Positions 18,758-27,661 of a stretch of 64,000 nt of DNA are shown piece by piece. Under the pieces are notes generated by a model, which was not told the DNA's origin, did not search any database, and worked only from the letters and a program-made list of their open reading frames with translations. The stretch is from Alkalihalobacillus sp. LMS6 (GTDB lineage Bacteria > Bacillota > Bacilli > Bacillales > Bacillaceae_D). The stretch spans positions 1,890,001 to 1,954,000 of the forward strand of contig NZ_CP093302.1 in NCBI RefSeq assembly GCF_024362765.1. Reading direction: 5' to 3'. Positions within the stretch are counted from its first letter, which is position 1, and every line of letters begins with the position of its first letter. The translations under genes were made by a program, and so were the position numbers.

Positions 18758-18943
18758 GTTAAACGCCTCCAGTTTCATGTGTTCAAATTTGAACTGCATG
18801 AAACGGCTTTGCCCCCTTGCTTATCGCAAGGGGGCGTGTAAAAGCACATCATCTTTAGTCTCCGTTCTTCGTTCGAATCGAAGCTAACGATGGCTTTTCC
18901 CATCCATTTATCGGGTGCCGTTCTAGCAGATACAGCCCTTGCA
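18758..18943 (-). promoter_or_regulatory. Structured panBCD leader, candidate pan RNA motif
   Basis: Transcribed from the promoter at 18950-18979, this leader of about 185 nt holds several hairpins. The first (18883-18927) pairs GCTA and ACG with their complements around a bulged GA and ends in a GAAAAG-type loop. A short stem, CTTCG/CGAAG, follows at 18867-18883. A perfect 10-bp stem, GCCCCCTTGC/GCAAGGGGGC (18811-18835), has no T run, so it is not a terminator. The pan RNA motif, known upstream of panB in Firmicutes, consists of tandem hairpins with bulged A residues; the position and first hairpin fit, but I could not run a covariance search. A palindrome, GTTCAAATTTGAAC (18781-18794), lies near the panB ribosome binding site. 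Confidence 0.5.
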
Positions 18944-18949
18944 TTCACT

Positions 18950-18979
18950 AGTATAACAAGGGTCAGGAGGTTGTGTCGA
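18950..18979 (-). promoter_or_regulatory. Probable panBCD promoter
   Basis: On the minus strand, -35 TCGACA (18974-18979) and -10 TATACT (18950-18955) are 18 bases apart. The -35 overlaps the 3' end of birA. Transcription would begin near 18943 and leave a long panB leader. Confidence 0.45.
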
Positions 18980-19937
18980 GTTCAATATCTCCTGAGTGAA
19001 TAAGGTGAGTAGTCCCATTTAAATCGGTTATACATAACTGTCCCTCATCTGTTAGCCCACTAGCATAACCAGTAATCACTTGTTTGGCTGTTCGTGCATG
19101 AATTTTTTTGTGTAGTGAGATCGACCGAGCTTCCCATAAAGGCTTAATGACACGGAAACCTTCTTCTTGATAACAACGATAAAGCCATTCAAATTCATTC
19201 ATCACTTCTGCAATTAACGTCGCGCGATGAACAGTTTTTCCCGTTTCTTGATAAATCGATGTAGCGATACCTTTGACATCCTCATGAAAGTCGGCGCCGG
19301 ACTGTTGACAATTAATTCCCATTCCGACAATAACGTAATGAAGTTGGTCAGGATCTGCCGCCATCTCGGTTAAAATACCGACAAGCTTCTTCCCCTTAAC
19401 CAATAAGTCGTTTGGCCATTTAATTTCGCAATCGATTCCGGTCACTTTTTCGATCGCTCTTACAACTGCAACGGCAGCGACTAACGTAAGTTGTGGCGTT
19501 TGTGCAATTGGAATAGTCGGCCGCAAAATTAAAGACATGGAAATGGTTTGCCCTTCTCCTACGAGCCACTTCCGCCCAAGTCGCCCTCTCCCTTGGGTTT
19601 GTTCATTTGCGACAATAAGTGTTCCTTCGTCACCTTTATTTGTAGCCACTTGATGGGCGAGCGGCTGGGTGGATTCTACAGAATCATAAGCAAATACGGT
19701 TTTACCAAATGAATCCGTCGACACCCGTCCTATAATATCGTGTGCACGCACTGTATCAGGGCTTTGAAGCAAACGGTATCCTTTATTCGTCGTTGATTCA
19801 ATTGTATACCCTTGTTCTTTTAATGCCTTAATCTGCTTCCAAATTGCGGTCCGGCTAACGTTCAAATCGGAACTTATTGCTTCACCTGACACATACTCGC
19901 CTGATCGTAAAAGCTTTACTAATAATGCCTTCATCAT
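18963..19937 (-). CDS. birA: Biotin--protein ligase and biotin repressor BirA
   Basis: BirA activates biotin with ATP, attaches it to carboxyl carrier proteins, and represses biotin genes. An N-terminal winged helix-turn-helix (AISSDLNVSRTAIWKQIKAL) precedes the ligase domain with TQGRGRLGRKW, IKWPNDLLV and a C-terminal SH3-like domain. I chose the ATG at 19937, with AAAGGG just upstream. An ATG at 19955 overlaps the cca stop as ATGA but lacks a ribosome binding site, so it is an alternative. It is the last gene of the run from the GNAT gene to cca. Confidence 0.94.
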   Translation of the reverse strand: MMKALLVKLLRSGEYVSGEAISSDLNVSRTAIWKQIKALKEQGYTIESTTNKGYRLLQSPDTVRAHDIIGRVSTDSFGKTVFAYDSVESTQPLAHQVATNKGDEGTLIVANEQTQGRGRLGRKWLVGEGQTISMSLILRPTIPIAQTPQLTLVAAVAVVRAIEKVTGIDCEIKWPNDLLVKGKKLVGILTEMAADPDQLHYVIVGMGINCQQSGADFHEDVKGIATSIYQETGKTVHRATLIAEVMNEFEWLYRCYQEEGFRVIKPLWEARSISLHKKIHARTAKQVITGYASGLTDEGQLCITDLNGTTHLIHSGDIELDTTS

Positions 19938-19951
19938 TTGCCCTTTCCCGC

Positions 19952-21058
19952 TCATACTTGCTTTAACAAACAAGCTCGCTTATTTTCAAGCACTCCTTCA
20001 ACAACCGCTTTCTCCAATCTTTCCAGCTTTTCCTTAATCCAGGGTCCTGGTTTCGCCGATGTCTTCTCTAATAAGTCCGCTCCCGTTATCGCAAGTTCGT
20101 CTTTAGAATGAATCGGCAATTGATGATAAGCTTCCTCAAGTTGAGAATGACTGAGAAACGACCAGTCTCTTCCATGGCGCATTCGCTCTACATCATAGGC
20201 AACAGAAACCCCTGCTCGATAAAGCATCCAAGGCGTCCAGTTCGATGTCTGTCGTTCTTGAAAAAAAACATAGCGCTGTTTAACTTGTTTTTTTAACTGA
20301 TTCGAAACCGGAAACGAGGAGATCACATGTTCATTTCCTACAAGTACGCTGTACTCTGCCCACGCCCACTCATCGGTCTCCCATACAATAGATGACAAAC
20401 GATGAAGCTGCTCATAAATGGTCTCGTTTAAAAGAAGAGACGGAAGAGCCCGTTCCACTTGAATCTGTTGTAAAAACAAACATGCGTCACCTTTATATGC
20501 TCCTTTTAACACGCCTACCCATTCATGGGCTATTCGCTCACGGGCAATCGTTGAAAAGAGAGATAGCGCATCGCTACAAGCACGCATCGTCTGCTCGTCA
20601 ACGCTAAAGCCAAGATTACTTATAAATCGCGCCGCGCGCAAAACTCGTAAAGGATCTGCTTTAAACACACGTTCTGGGTAATACGAACGAAGGATACGCT
20701 CCTGCAAATCCTTTTGTCCGTTTGTATAATCCATCACATCACCAGAAGCGGTCATGGCTAAACTATTGACCGTAAAATCTCTTTCCTGCAAGTCTTCAAC
20801 GAGTGAAGCCCCTTTAAACGTTGAGATTTCAACTTGAATAGTATGAAGATGTACACTTACCGTTTGAAATCGTTCGTTAATTCGAAACGTTTTCTTGAAA
20901 AAGGCTTCAATTTGTTGAGGGGATGCACTCGTTGCGATGTCATAATCATGAACATCCCGCTTTAGTAACAAATCTCGAACCGCTCCGCCAACAAGATAGG
21001 CTTCGTGGCCTGCTTCGTTTAATTCACGCAAACACGCTTTCACTTCCTTAGGAATCAT
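19952..21058 (-). CDS. cca: CCA tRNA nucleotidyltransferase (class II)
   Basis: This enzyme adds or repairs the 3' CCA end of tRNAs. The class II head domain is clear: [10 protein letters not shown], then DYDIAT with its catalytic aspartates, followed by [11 protein letters not shown] and [17 protein letters not shown]. The 368-residue length is near the Bacillus family. Its start overlaps bshA by 11 bases and its stop lies just before birA. The bshB1-bshA-cca-birA order matches B. subtilis. Confidence 0.96.
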   Translation of the reverse strand: MIPKEVKACLRELNEAGHEAYLVGGAVRDLLLKRDVHDYDIATSASPQQIEAFFKKTFRINERFQTVSVHLHTIQVEISTFKGASLVEDLQERDFTVNSLAMTASGDVMDYTNGQKDLQERILRSYYPERVFKADPLRVLRAARFISNLGFSVDEQTMRACSDALSLFSTIARERIAHEWVGVLKGAYKGDACLFLQQIQVERALPSLLLNETIYEQLHRLSSIVWETDEWAWAEYSVLVGNEHVISSFPVSNQLKKQVKQRYVFFQERQTSNWTPWMLYRAGVSVAYDVERMRHGRDWSFLSHSQLEEAYHQLPIHSKDELAITGADLLEKTSAKPGPWIKEKLERLEKAVVEGVLENKRACLLKQV

Positions 21059-22199
21059 TGGCGGTATCCTTTAGAAGCATTTTTTCGTATAAGCGCTCGT
21101 ATTCACTCACAATTCGCTGTGAATAAAATTCTTGCTTCGCTCTTTTTAACGCCTGCTCTTTAAAGCGCTGATGATGATGAGCATCCGTTAACAGTTCAAG
21201 TGCCCGCTGTGCCACTAGCTCAACGTCACCAACAGGGACGAGAAAACCACTCTTTTGATCTTCAATCACTTCTGGAATGCCGCCAATATCTGTGCCAATT
21301 ACAGGAACCCCGCACGCCATCGCTTCTAACGCCACTAGACCGAAGCTTTCTTTTTCACTCAATAAAAGCATGACATCGCTCATTGATAACAACTCGGCAA
21401 TATGCTTTTGATTGCCTAGAACAAGCACATGGTCGTCCAATTTGTTTTCTTTAATATACTGCCTAGCAACCGGAAGCTCTGGACCATTCCCTATTAATAA
21501 AAGCTTAGCCTTTGCCCCCTGTAAAATGAGGGAAAAGCTTTTTAACACATCCAGAATGCGTTTTACAGGTCGAAAATTTGAGATGTGGATGACGACATGT
21601 TCATCTTGAGCAATCCCATAATGACTCGCTAACCCTTCAACTGGCTTCGGGTAGTACACCTCTTCATCAACGAAATTATAAACCGTTTCAATTGGCTTAG
21701 CTGTACCCACTAATTCCTGAGTCTGTCGAACAAGATCTTTTGAAACTGCCGTAACAATATCCGACTGTTCTATTCCGAACCGAATTAAAGGCTGTAAAGA
21801 AGGATCAAATCCGAGCACCGTAATGTCTGTACCGTGCAACGTTGTCATAATCTTTATGTCTCTTCCACTCATTTGTTTTGCTAATATGGCACAAACAGCA
21901 TGAGGAACCGCATAATGCACATGAAGAAAATCCAGTTCATGGCTACGAATGACTTCTGCAATCTTACTCGCAGCAGACAAGTCATGTGGTGGATGCTTAA
22001 ATACTGCATACTGATTCACTTCAACCTCATGGAAAAAGATATTTGGATACACTTTATCATCAAGGCGAAAGGGGATTTCAGTTGTGATGAAGTGGACCTC
22101 ATGTCCCCTTGAAGCAAGCTGTTTCCCTAATTCTGTCGCTACCACTCCAGATCCACCAACTGTAGGATAACAGCTAATCCCTATTTTTTTTGGTTTCAA
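21048..22199 (-). CDS. bshA: N-acetyl-alpha-D-glucosaminyl L-malate synthase BshA
   Basis: BshA is the GT4 glycosyltransferase that joins GlcNAc from UDP-GlcNAc to L-malate, the first step of bacillithiol synthesis. The protein begins [23 protein letters not shown], has the donor-site [21 protein letters not shown] (an E-x7-E motif) and 383 residues, as expected. The start is TTG, preceded by GAAAGGTG about 10 bases upstream. It follows bshB1 by 8 bases and overlaps cca. Confidence 0.95.
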   Translation of the reverse strand: MKPKKIGISCYPTVGGSGVVATELGKQLASRGHEVHFITTEIPFRLDDKVYPNIFFHEVEVNQYAVFKHPPHDLSAASKIAEVIRSHELDFLHVHYAVPHAVCAILAKQMSGRDIKIMTTLHGTDITVLGFDPSLQPLIRFGIEQSDIVTAVSKDLVRQTQELVGTAKPIETVYNFVDEEVYYPKPVEGLASHYGIAQDEHVVIHISNFRPVKRILDVLKSFSLILQGAKAKLLLIGNGPELPVARQYIKENKLDDHVLVLGNQKHIAELLSMSDVMLLLSEKESFGLVALEAMACGVPVIGTDIGGIPEVIEDQKSGFLVPVGDVELVAQRALELLTDAHHHQRFKEQALKRAKQEFYSQRIVSEYERLYEKMLLKDTANDS

Positions 22200-22207
22200 T
22201 ATCTATT

Positions 22208-22906
22208 TCACCTTTCAAATAAATTTGTTACGTTTAGAGGACGATAAGTCTTAAATCCCTCTGCGTACGTTAAACCCACTTCTTTCGCATACATACGGTC
22301 TCGAGCGATAACAGACTCAATATATTGATCCGTTAGCGGAGTAGATACCCCTGCTTTAGGCTGAAACTGACTCTGATACGCTTGTAAAGCCGCAACCTTT
22401 TTCTCATAAACATGCGCGACATCGATGACAAAGTCTGGGTTTGAAAAGCCATTTATAAAGTAACTAAAATGCGCATCCACTTTATGCGGTTCGTACTCCG
22501 GCAAAAGGTTTCGAATCCCAGCGTCAAAAAGTACGTCCTTCATGATCGCAGCACACGCACCATGATCAGGATGGCGGTCTGGTAGTGGAGTAAATACAAA
22601 CCTTGGCTTCCATTCCCGAATCCGACGAACAAGATCCAACTTTTCCGCCGGTGAAATCGATGCCAAACCTCGGTCCTTTAAGCTTAGCTGCTCGCGCTTT
22701 TTAACTCCTAATGTGTCAGCAGCTGCTTGAGCCTCTAATTGACGCGTTTCTACATCACCATTAGAAGACAATTCTGCTTTCGTTAAAGTAAGGAACTGAC
22801 ACGTATAGCCTTCCGCCACATATTTCGCAATGGTTGCGCCCATGCCAATTTCAATATCATCTGGATGCGCACCAACTGCTAACAAATCACATGTATTGTT
22901 CGTCAT
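22208..22906 (-). CDS. bshB1: Bacillithiol biosynthesis deacetylase BshB1
   Basis: BshB1 deacetylates GlcNAc-malate, the second bacillithiol step. The metal-binding motif AVGAHPDDIEIGMGATIAK and the PDRHPDHGA segment mark the LmbE/PIG-L zinc deacetylase family. I chose the ATG at 22906 (232 residues) because it aligns with the B. subtilis N-terminus; a GTG at 22921 overlaps the GNAT stop as GTGA and is a real alternative. It is followed by bshA. Confidence 0.95.
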   Translation of the reverse strand: MTNNTCDLLAVGAHPDDIEIGMGATIAKYVAEGYTCQFLTLTKAELSSNGDVETRQLEAQAAADTLGVKKREQLSLKDRGLASISPAEKLDLVRRIREWKPRFVFTPLPDRHPDHGACAAIMKDVLFDAGIRNLLPEYEPHKVDAHFSYFINGFSNPDFVIDVAHVYEKKVAALQAYQSQFQPKAGVSTPLTDQYIESVIARDRMYAKEVGLTYAEGFKTYRPLNVTNLFER

Positions 22907-22917
22907 CCGAATGTGGC

Positions 22918-23400
22918 TCACACCCTCTCTCTACTCATTTTAACAGTATGAAATGTATGATCAAACATTGTCTCGGAAAATGTCTCTACATGTCGGAAAC
23001 CTTGCGTTATGTAAAATTGTTCCGCACGGCGATTTCCTTCTTCCACATAAACAACTAAACGTTCCTCTGGATATAAATTTGATACTATTTCTTGAAAAAG
23101 AGATGTGCCTACTCCTTTACCGAGAGCGTCTGGATCAACATAGATTGCCGCTAATTCTGTTTCTTTTTCATTACGCGTTAACTGTGCAAATCCAAGTAAT
23201 TGTTTTTTATCTGAATAAGCAGTTAAAAACAAAGCAGAATTCGTCAATTTTTGCTCCAGCATCGCAAAAGAATACGCTTTTTCGAGAAATGTTTGTTGAA
23301 CATGCTGAGGAATAAGCGTTTCATAAGCAAAACCCCATGAACGTGCAGCGAGAGAAGCAATGTCCTCACGATCGTTTAATACTGCTTTTCTAATCTTCAT
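22918..23400 (-). CDS. GNAT-family N-acetyltransferase
   Basis: This 160-residue protein has a GNAT fold: an N-terminal MKIRKAVLNDREDIASL strand and helix, the acetyl-CoA pyrophosphate loop DALGKGVGTSLFQEIV, and a C-terminal NRRAEQFYITQGF. The substrate cannot be read from sequence. GAGAGGTG precedes the ATG. It lies between mgsA and bshB1, which are adjacent in B. subtilis, and its stop overlaps an alternative bshB1 start, so it is probably translated with the bacillithiol genes. Confidence 0.88.
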   Translation of the reverse strand: MKIRKAVLNDREDIASLAARSWGFAYETLIPQHVQQTFLEKAYSFAMLEQKLTNSALFLTAYSDKKQLLGFAQLTRNEKETELAAIYVDPDALGKGVGTSLFQEIVSNLYPEERLVVYVEEGNRRAEQFYITQGFRHVETFSETMFDHTFHTVKMSRERV

Positions 23401-23431
23401 AAAGTCACCTCTCCACGCATTCTTTTAAAAA

Positions 23432-23455
23432 AAGGAGCCTAAAAACAGACTCCTT
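23432..23455 (-). terminator. Terminator after mgsA
   Basis: AAGGAG and CTCCTT arms separated by 12 bases, then a run of T on the minus strand, overlap the mgsA stop codon. This would separate ypjD-dapB-mgsA from the GNAT-bsh-cca-birA genes, at least partly. Confidence 0.65.
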
Positions 23456-23867
23456 ACAAAGACGTTCGATTCTCTTTCTGAACAGAACGGAATTGAAAAT
23501 CGCCTCGCTCAAGCCCTTTTATAAGAACCTCTGCTGTTCCAATATTCGTTGCTAAAGGAACCGCTTTTACGTCACAAAGCCGTATTAGAGCCGTAACATC
23601 TGGCTCATGAGGCTGTGCTGTTAACGGATCACGGAAAAATAAAATAAGATCAAATTCATCTTCTGCAACGAGCGCACCGATTTGCTGGTCCCCGCCAAGT
23701 GGGCCAGATTTAAATCGAGTCACCTGTAAAGAGCTAGCCTCCATGATTCGCGTCCCTGTCGTACCAGTTCCATATAAATCATGTTCGCTCAAAATATGTT
23801 CATACGCTACACAAAAATTTACCATTTGCTGTTTCTTCTTGTCATGAGCAATTAACGCCACTTTCAT
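23454..23867 (-). CDS. mgsA: Methylglyoxal synthase
   Basis: MgsA converts dihydroxyacetone phosphate to methylglyoxal and phosphate, bypassing lower glycolysis. Conserved segments are [23 protein letters not shown], the catalytic [15 protein letters not shown] and [12 protein letters not shown]. The ATG at 23867 follows GAGGTG by 7 bases and gives 137 residues, the B. subtilis length; three extra upstream codons are excluded. It lies 12 bases after dapB. Confidence 0.96.
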   Translation of the reverse strand: MKVALIAHDKKKQQMVNFCVAYEHILSEHDLYGTGTTGTRIMEASSLQVTRFKSGPLGGDQQIGALVAEDEFDLILFFRDPLTAQPHEPDVTALIRLCDVKAVPLATNIGTAEVLIKGLERGDFQFRSVQKENRTSL

Positions 23868-23879
23868 CGTGATCACCTC

Positions 23880-24674
23880 TTAATCAATTAAGTTTTCAAG
23901 TCCATAAACGAGTGTATCAAGCTTTAATACGTGTTCAATTGAAAGTTTGACACCCGGCATAAAACTTTGTCGATTAAGAGAATCGTGCTTAATGGACAAC
24001 AGCTGTCCTTCTCCACCAAAGAGGACCTCTTGATGTGCCACTCTGCCTGGAAGTCGGACACTATGAATCCTCATCCCCTCAAACTCAGCGCCTCTCGCGC
24101 CTGGTAAATCTTCTTTTTCATCGGGATGTCCTTGCTGCTTTTGCTCACGCTCTTGTGCAATAAGTTGAGCTGTTTTCATTGCTGTTCCAGATGGTGCATC
24201 CAATTTGTTATCATGATGCTGCTCAATGATTTCCACATCTGTTAAATAACGAGCGGCTAGCTGCGAAAACTTCATCATTAAAATCGCACCAATCGCGAAG
24301 TTCGGCGCAATAATCGCCCCAAGTTCTTTTTCTTCAGTAAGCTTTCTTAACTGCTCAATATCATCGTTCGTAAAACCTGTCGTTCCTACAACAGGTCGAA
24401 CCCCATGTGCAAGAGCAATCTCCATATGTTTCTTTCCAAATGCTGGCGTTGTTAAATCTACAAGCACATCTACATCATGATTTGAAAAACATTGTTCCAT
24501 ATCCGAATAAATTGGTGTTTCTAAGTCTCCATAGCCTTTAAGGTCTTGTAGCGTTTGACCGTCATGCTTTGAATCAACAACCGCTACGAGCTGAAGCTCT
24601 TCATCACGCTCACAAAGTTGAACTGCCTCGTACCCCATTTTCCCTCTTGGTCCTGCAACGACAATCTTAATCAT
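23880..24674 (-). CDS. dapB: 4-hydroxy-tetrahydrodipicolinate reductase
   Basis: DapB reduces the dihydrodipicolinate precursor with NAD(P)H in the diaminopimelate/lysine pathway. It begins [14 protein letters not shown], the nucleotide-binding loop, and has [12 protein letters not shown] and the catalytic [15 protein letters not shown]. The ATG at 24674 follows AAGGAG, giving 264 residues; the ORF extends upstream but those codons belong to the end of ypjD. Its start overlaps ypjD by 8 bases. Confidence 0.96.
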   Translation of the reverse strand: MIKIVVAGPRGKMGYEAVQLCERDEELQLVAVVDSKHDGQTLQDLKGYGDLETPIYSDMEQCFSNHDVDVLVDLTTPAFGKKHMEIALAHGVRPVVGTTGFTNDDIEQLRKLTEEKELGAIIAPNFAIGAILMMKFSQLAARYLTDVEIIEQHHDNKLDAPSGTAMKTAQLIAQEREQKQQGHPDEKEDLPGARGAEFEGMRIHSVRLPGRVAHQEVLFGGEGQLLSIKHDSLNRQSFMPGVKLSIEHVLKLDTLVYGLENLID

Positions 24675-25017
24675 GGTTTTGCTCTCCTTCTTCAATCCTT
24701 GTCCAGCGATCTGCATCGCGCGTAGTAAATTTAGTCATCACTCGTGAGTGGGCTTCGTCTAAATCAATATTAAGCGAGTTTGCCAGGCAAATTAACACAA
24801 ATAATACGTCGCCCATTTCTTCTTCCATTGCTTTTTCTTTTTCCGTTGCTTTCTTTGGTTTTTCTCCATATGTATGGTTTACTTCACGCGCTAATTCCCC
24901 TAACTCTTCTGTCAATCGAGCCATCATCGCAAGCGGACTAAAATACCCTTCTTTAAATTGGCTTATATAATCATCCACTTCTTGTTGCATTTGAGCCATT
25001 GATTTTGGATGTTTCAT
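24667..25017 (-). CDS. ypjD: MazG-like nucleotide pyrophosphohydrolase YpjD
   Basis: This 116-residue protein belongs to the all-alpha MazG-like NTP pyrophosphohydrolases. The metal-binding acidic residues are visible in [15 protein letters not shown] and [16 protein letters not shown]. It is very close to B. subtilis YpjD, including the [14 protein letters not shown] segment. The ATG at 25017 follows AAGGA by 10 bases; the 18 codons upstream are not conserved. It is the first gene of ypjD-dapB-mgsA, preceded by a probable promoter. Confidence 0.93.
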   Translation of the reverse strand: MKHPKSMAQMQQEVDDYISQFKEGYFSPLAMMARLTEELGELAREVNHTYGEKPKKATEKEKAMEEEMGDVLFVLICLANSLNIDLDEAHSRVMTKFTTRDADRWTRIEEGEQNHD

Positions 25018-25042
25018 CGGTCCACTTCCTTTCTTCTTTCTT

Positions 25043-25071
25043 ATCGTAGCGAATCCACAATAAATCTGCAA
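25043..25071 (-). promoter_or_regulatory. Probable ypjD-dapB-mgsA promoter
   Basis: On the minus strand, -35 TTGCAG (25066-25071) and -10 TACGAT (25043-25048) are separated by 17 bases, about 25 bases upstream of the ypjD ATG. The -10 is a weak match. Confidence 0.35.
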
Positions 25072-25150
25072 TTAAAATTCACTGACTTCTATCTTTTTTT
25101 ATTCAGGTTGAGTACACTAATAAAGCATTGATTGTAAAGGAGAACTGTTT

Positions 25151-26020
25151 ATGGCCAGACACGCTAAAAACATTTTGTTTATTTTGTTCGGGACAGCGTT
25201 AATGTCTTTTGGGTTAGTTTATTTTAATATGCAGTACAATTTAGCAGATGGTGGCGTCACAGGGATTACGTTATTGCTCTTTTTTCTGTTTTCATTCAAT
25301 CCAGCTATTTCCAACCTAATTATTAACATTCCGTTATTTTTCATCGGCTGGAAAATGCTAGGTCGAACAACGTTTGTGTACACATTAGTTGGTACATTTA
25401 GTTTGTCTCTTTTTTTAGATTTATTTCAGCGCATACCAGTTGCCATCGATCTCGCTGACGACATCATGCTCGCAGCCTTGTTTGCTGGCGCTATCGTTGG
25501 AGTAGGCCTTGGCATTGTATTTCGCTTTGGCGGTACAACAGGAGGCGCAGATATTCTTGCTAAACTATGCTTGCGCTATTTTGGCTGGAGTATTGGTAAA
25601 ACGTTTTTACTTTTTGATTCATCGGTCATTGCGATTTCACTTATTTTTGAACTCAGTTTACGTCAAGCGATGTATACAATCGTCTATGTCTTTATCGCAG
25701 CAAAAGTCATTGATTTTATTCAGCAAGGCTCTTATTCCGCCAAAGCCGCCTTTATTATTTCCGACGACTTGGAGCAAATTTCCGAGACAATTCTAAGAGA
25801 AATGGGCCGCGGCGCCACCGCTTTAAAAGGGAAAGGATCGTTTACTGGCAACGAAAAAGAAATTTTGTACTGTGTGGTAGCTAGAAATGAAACGGTTCGC
25901 CTCCGCTCCATTGTTCATCGCATTGATCCGCACGCATTTATGGCGATCAATGATGTTACTGAAGCAGCAGGAGAAGGCTTTACCCTCGATGATAATAAGA
26001 AGCCGCTTCGAGTTGACTAA
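25151..26020 (+). CDS. ypjC: YitT-family membrane protein YpjC
   Basis: This 289-residue protein has five or six N-terminal membrane segments (YitT/DUF161 region, with GGVTGI and GGTTGGADI) and a cytoplasmic C-terminal DUF2179 domain (about 205-285, starting AAFIISDDLEQISETILREMGRGAT). The transported substrate, if any, is unknown. AAAGGAG lies 8 bases before the ATG. It is divergent from ypjD, as ypjC is placed in B. subtilis, and ends at a bidirectional terminator. Confidence 0.92.
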   Translation: MARHAKNILFILFGTALMSFGLVYFNMQYNLADGGVTGITLLLFFLFSFNPAISNLIINIPLFFIGWKMLGRTTFVYTLVGTFSLSLFLDLFQRIPVAIDLADDIMLAALFAGAIVGVGLGIVFRFGGTTGGADILAKLCLRYFGWSIGKTFLLFDSSVIAISLIFELSLRQAMYTIVYVFIAAKVIDFIQQGSYSAKAAFIISDDLEQISETILREMGRGATALKGKGSFTGNEKEILYCVVARNETVRLRSIVHRIDPHAFMAINDVTEAAGEGFTLDDNKKPLRVD

Positions 26021-26021
26021 A

Positions 26022-26052
26022 AAAACGTGCCTACGTTGTGTAGGCACGTTTT
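26022..26052. terminator. Bidirectional terminator between ypjC and the YugP-type gene
   Basis: AAACGTGCCTA and TAGGCACGTTT arms with a CGTTGTG loop, flanked by A and T runs, separate two converging genes. Confidence 0.88.
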
Positions 26053-26054
26053 CT

Positions 26055-26750
26055 TTAATCTCTTTGAGATAAATAAATTAAAATCAATCGTGCAAGCTCC
26101 ATAACAGCTACAAGCGCTGCGGCAACATAAGTCATGGCTGCGGCATTTAACACTTTTTTCGTTTCACGTTCTTCATCATTGCGAATGATTCCACTTGAAA
26201 CCATTTGCGCCATCGCTTGATTTGAAGCGTTAAATTCAACAGGCAATGTCACCACTTGGAATAATACGGCTGCAGAGAACATGACGATACCAGCTAATAA
26301 AATAACTGGTGAAAATGAACCAAAAACGGTGATTAGTAACCCAATCATTATAAGCCATTGACCTAATGACGTACCAATTTGCGCAGCTGGAACAAGCGCA
26401 CTACGAAACTTCAAAAATGCATAATCTTCCGCATCTTGGATAGCGTGTCCTACTTCATGTGCAGCAATTGCCGCTGCGGCAACAGATGGCTTATGATAAT
26501 TATCCGTTGATAAACGAACGGTCTTTGCTTTCGGATCATAGTGATCGGAAAGCTCCCCTTTTGTTTCTTCAATCGTCACATCATTTAAACCATTATCATT
26601 TAAAATTTTTCTTGCAACTTCTGCTCCCGTCATACCTGACGAGTTACGAATTTGTGAGTATTTATTATAGGCGCTCTTCACTTTCCCTTGCGCAATCATC
26701 GGGATGATAAGAAGCAGCGCGAGGTAGATCAAATATCCAGTCAAACTCAC
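26055..26750 (-). CDS. YugP-type membrane zinc metallopeptidase
   Basis: This 231-residue integral membrane protein has an HExxH-type zinc site, HEVGHAIQDAEDY, and hydrophobic segments at the N-terminus, the middle (LIMIGLLITVFGSFSPVILLAG) and the C-terminus. It belongs to the YugP-like DUF980 peptidases. The physiological substrate is unknown. The start is GTG with GAGGTGAT upstream. In B. subtilis yugP is elsewhere, so its place between ypjB and ypjC is a local difference. Confidence 0.9.
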   Translation of the reverse strand: MSLTGYLIYLALLLIIPMIAQGKVKSAYNKYSQIRNSSGMTGAEVARKILNDNGLNDVTIEETKGELSDHYDPKAKTVRLSTDNYHKPSVAAAAIAAHEVGHAIQDAEDYAFLKFRSALVPAAQIGTSLGQWLIMIGLLITVFGSFSPVILLAGIVMFSAAVLFQVVTLPVEFNASNQAMAQMVSSGIIRNDEERETKKVLNAAAMTYVAAALVAVMELARLILIYLSQRD

Positions 26751-26826
26751 GTTAAAATCACCTCTTTATTGATTATATTCCCATCATAAAGTGAACGTCA
26801 AAATAAGTCAAACAAGAGGCCTTGTC

Positions 26827-27606
26827 TTATTCTTCTTGCTTTACTTTTTTTCGCTCGCCCTTAAATTTTCTAAAGCCTACGTAGCCGAGCGATACCACAA
26901 CCGGTGTGCCAATCATAAACATAACTAAATATAAGGTCGGGTCAACCGTTTCGACAGATGTAAAAGCAAATAATGACAGATATTCATGACGCATTGTATC
27001 CAAATGATTATCAATCTCCGCCTCAGACAACTGCTGTTGCTGTAGGCGATTGTGCATGTCATCAAGTTCATTTACTTGCTCGTAACCTTTTGAAATTAAA
27101 ACAGCTGGACGAACGGTTTCATACAACTGTTGGGATCGATTCACTTCATAGCTAAATTGTTGCGATTGAAATGGATCATTAACGGCACCAATCCGGTCTA
27201 AACTATCAAGCATTTGTCGATCCATTTGATTCCATAGCGGCTGATTCACTTGTTGAACAGCGTCTGTACTTAACCGAAGTGCCATCGCTAAACGTAACTG
27301 CTCTTCAGGAGAAACATCTTCTGCAAACAGCGCATCATAAGCAGACTCAAACGTTGTCATTAGTGTACGCATGGAAGACAATGTCCATTCTTCATCTGAA
27401 AAAGGAAACTGTTCCATTTCATTCGAAAAAGCTTCAGCTGTTTTTTGCGCTTGATCTATTTCTCCTTGTTGAATTTGATGAAGTAACGTTCCAGCTAAAC
27501 CATCAAACTCACTCCAAGTCGGGTCATTGTCCTCTACTGCGTAGCCATACACAGGCAACATCACTATGACGCTTAAGGCCATTATGAATAAAAACATTCG
27601 CCGCAT
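26827..27606 (-). CDS. ypjB: Sporulation-associated membrane protein YpjB
   Basis: This protein of about 259 residues has an N-terminal signal peptide (MRRMFLFIMALSVIVML...), a helical extracytoplasmic region rich in Gln, Glu and Leu, and one C-terminal membrane segment (YLVMFMIGTPVVVSLGYVGF) with a basic tail. It matches YpjB in size, layout and position between ypjA and ypjC. YpjB is annotated as a sporulation protein, with no known reaction. The ATG at 27606 follows GAGGGGGG by 8 bases. Confidence 0.87.
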   Translation of the reverse strand: MRRMFLFIMALSVIVMLPVYGYAVEDNDPTWSEFDGLAGTLLHQIQQGEIDQAQKTAEAFSNEMEQFPFSDEEWTLSSMRTLMTTFESAYDALFAEDVSPEEQLRLAMALRLSTDAVQQVNQPLWNQMDRQMLDSLDRIGAVNDPFQSQQFSYEVNRSQQLYETVRPAVLISKGYEQVNELDDMHNRLQQQQLSEAEIDNHLDTMRHEYLSLFAFTSVETVDPTLYLVMFMIGTPVVVSLGYVGFRKFKGERKKVKQEE

Positions 27607-27661
27607 CACGCGTTCCCCCCTCTGATTTTTCATTATATGAGAGGGAGGACAAGAGTAGACC

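Noticed and set aside
18811-18835. Terminator after birA
   Set aside because: The stem is perfect but no T run follows on either strand, and it lies downstream of the pan promoter.
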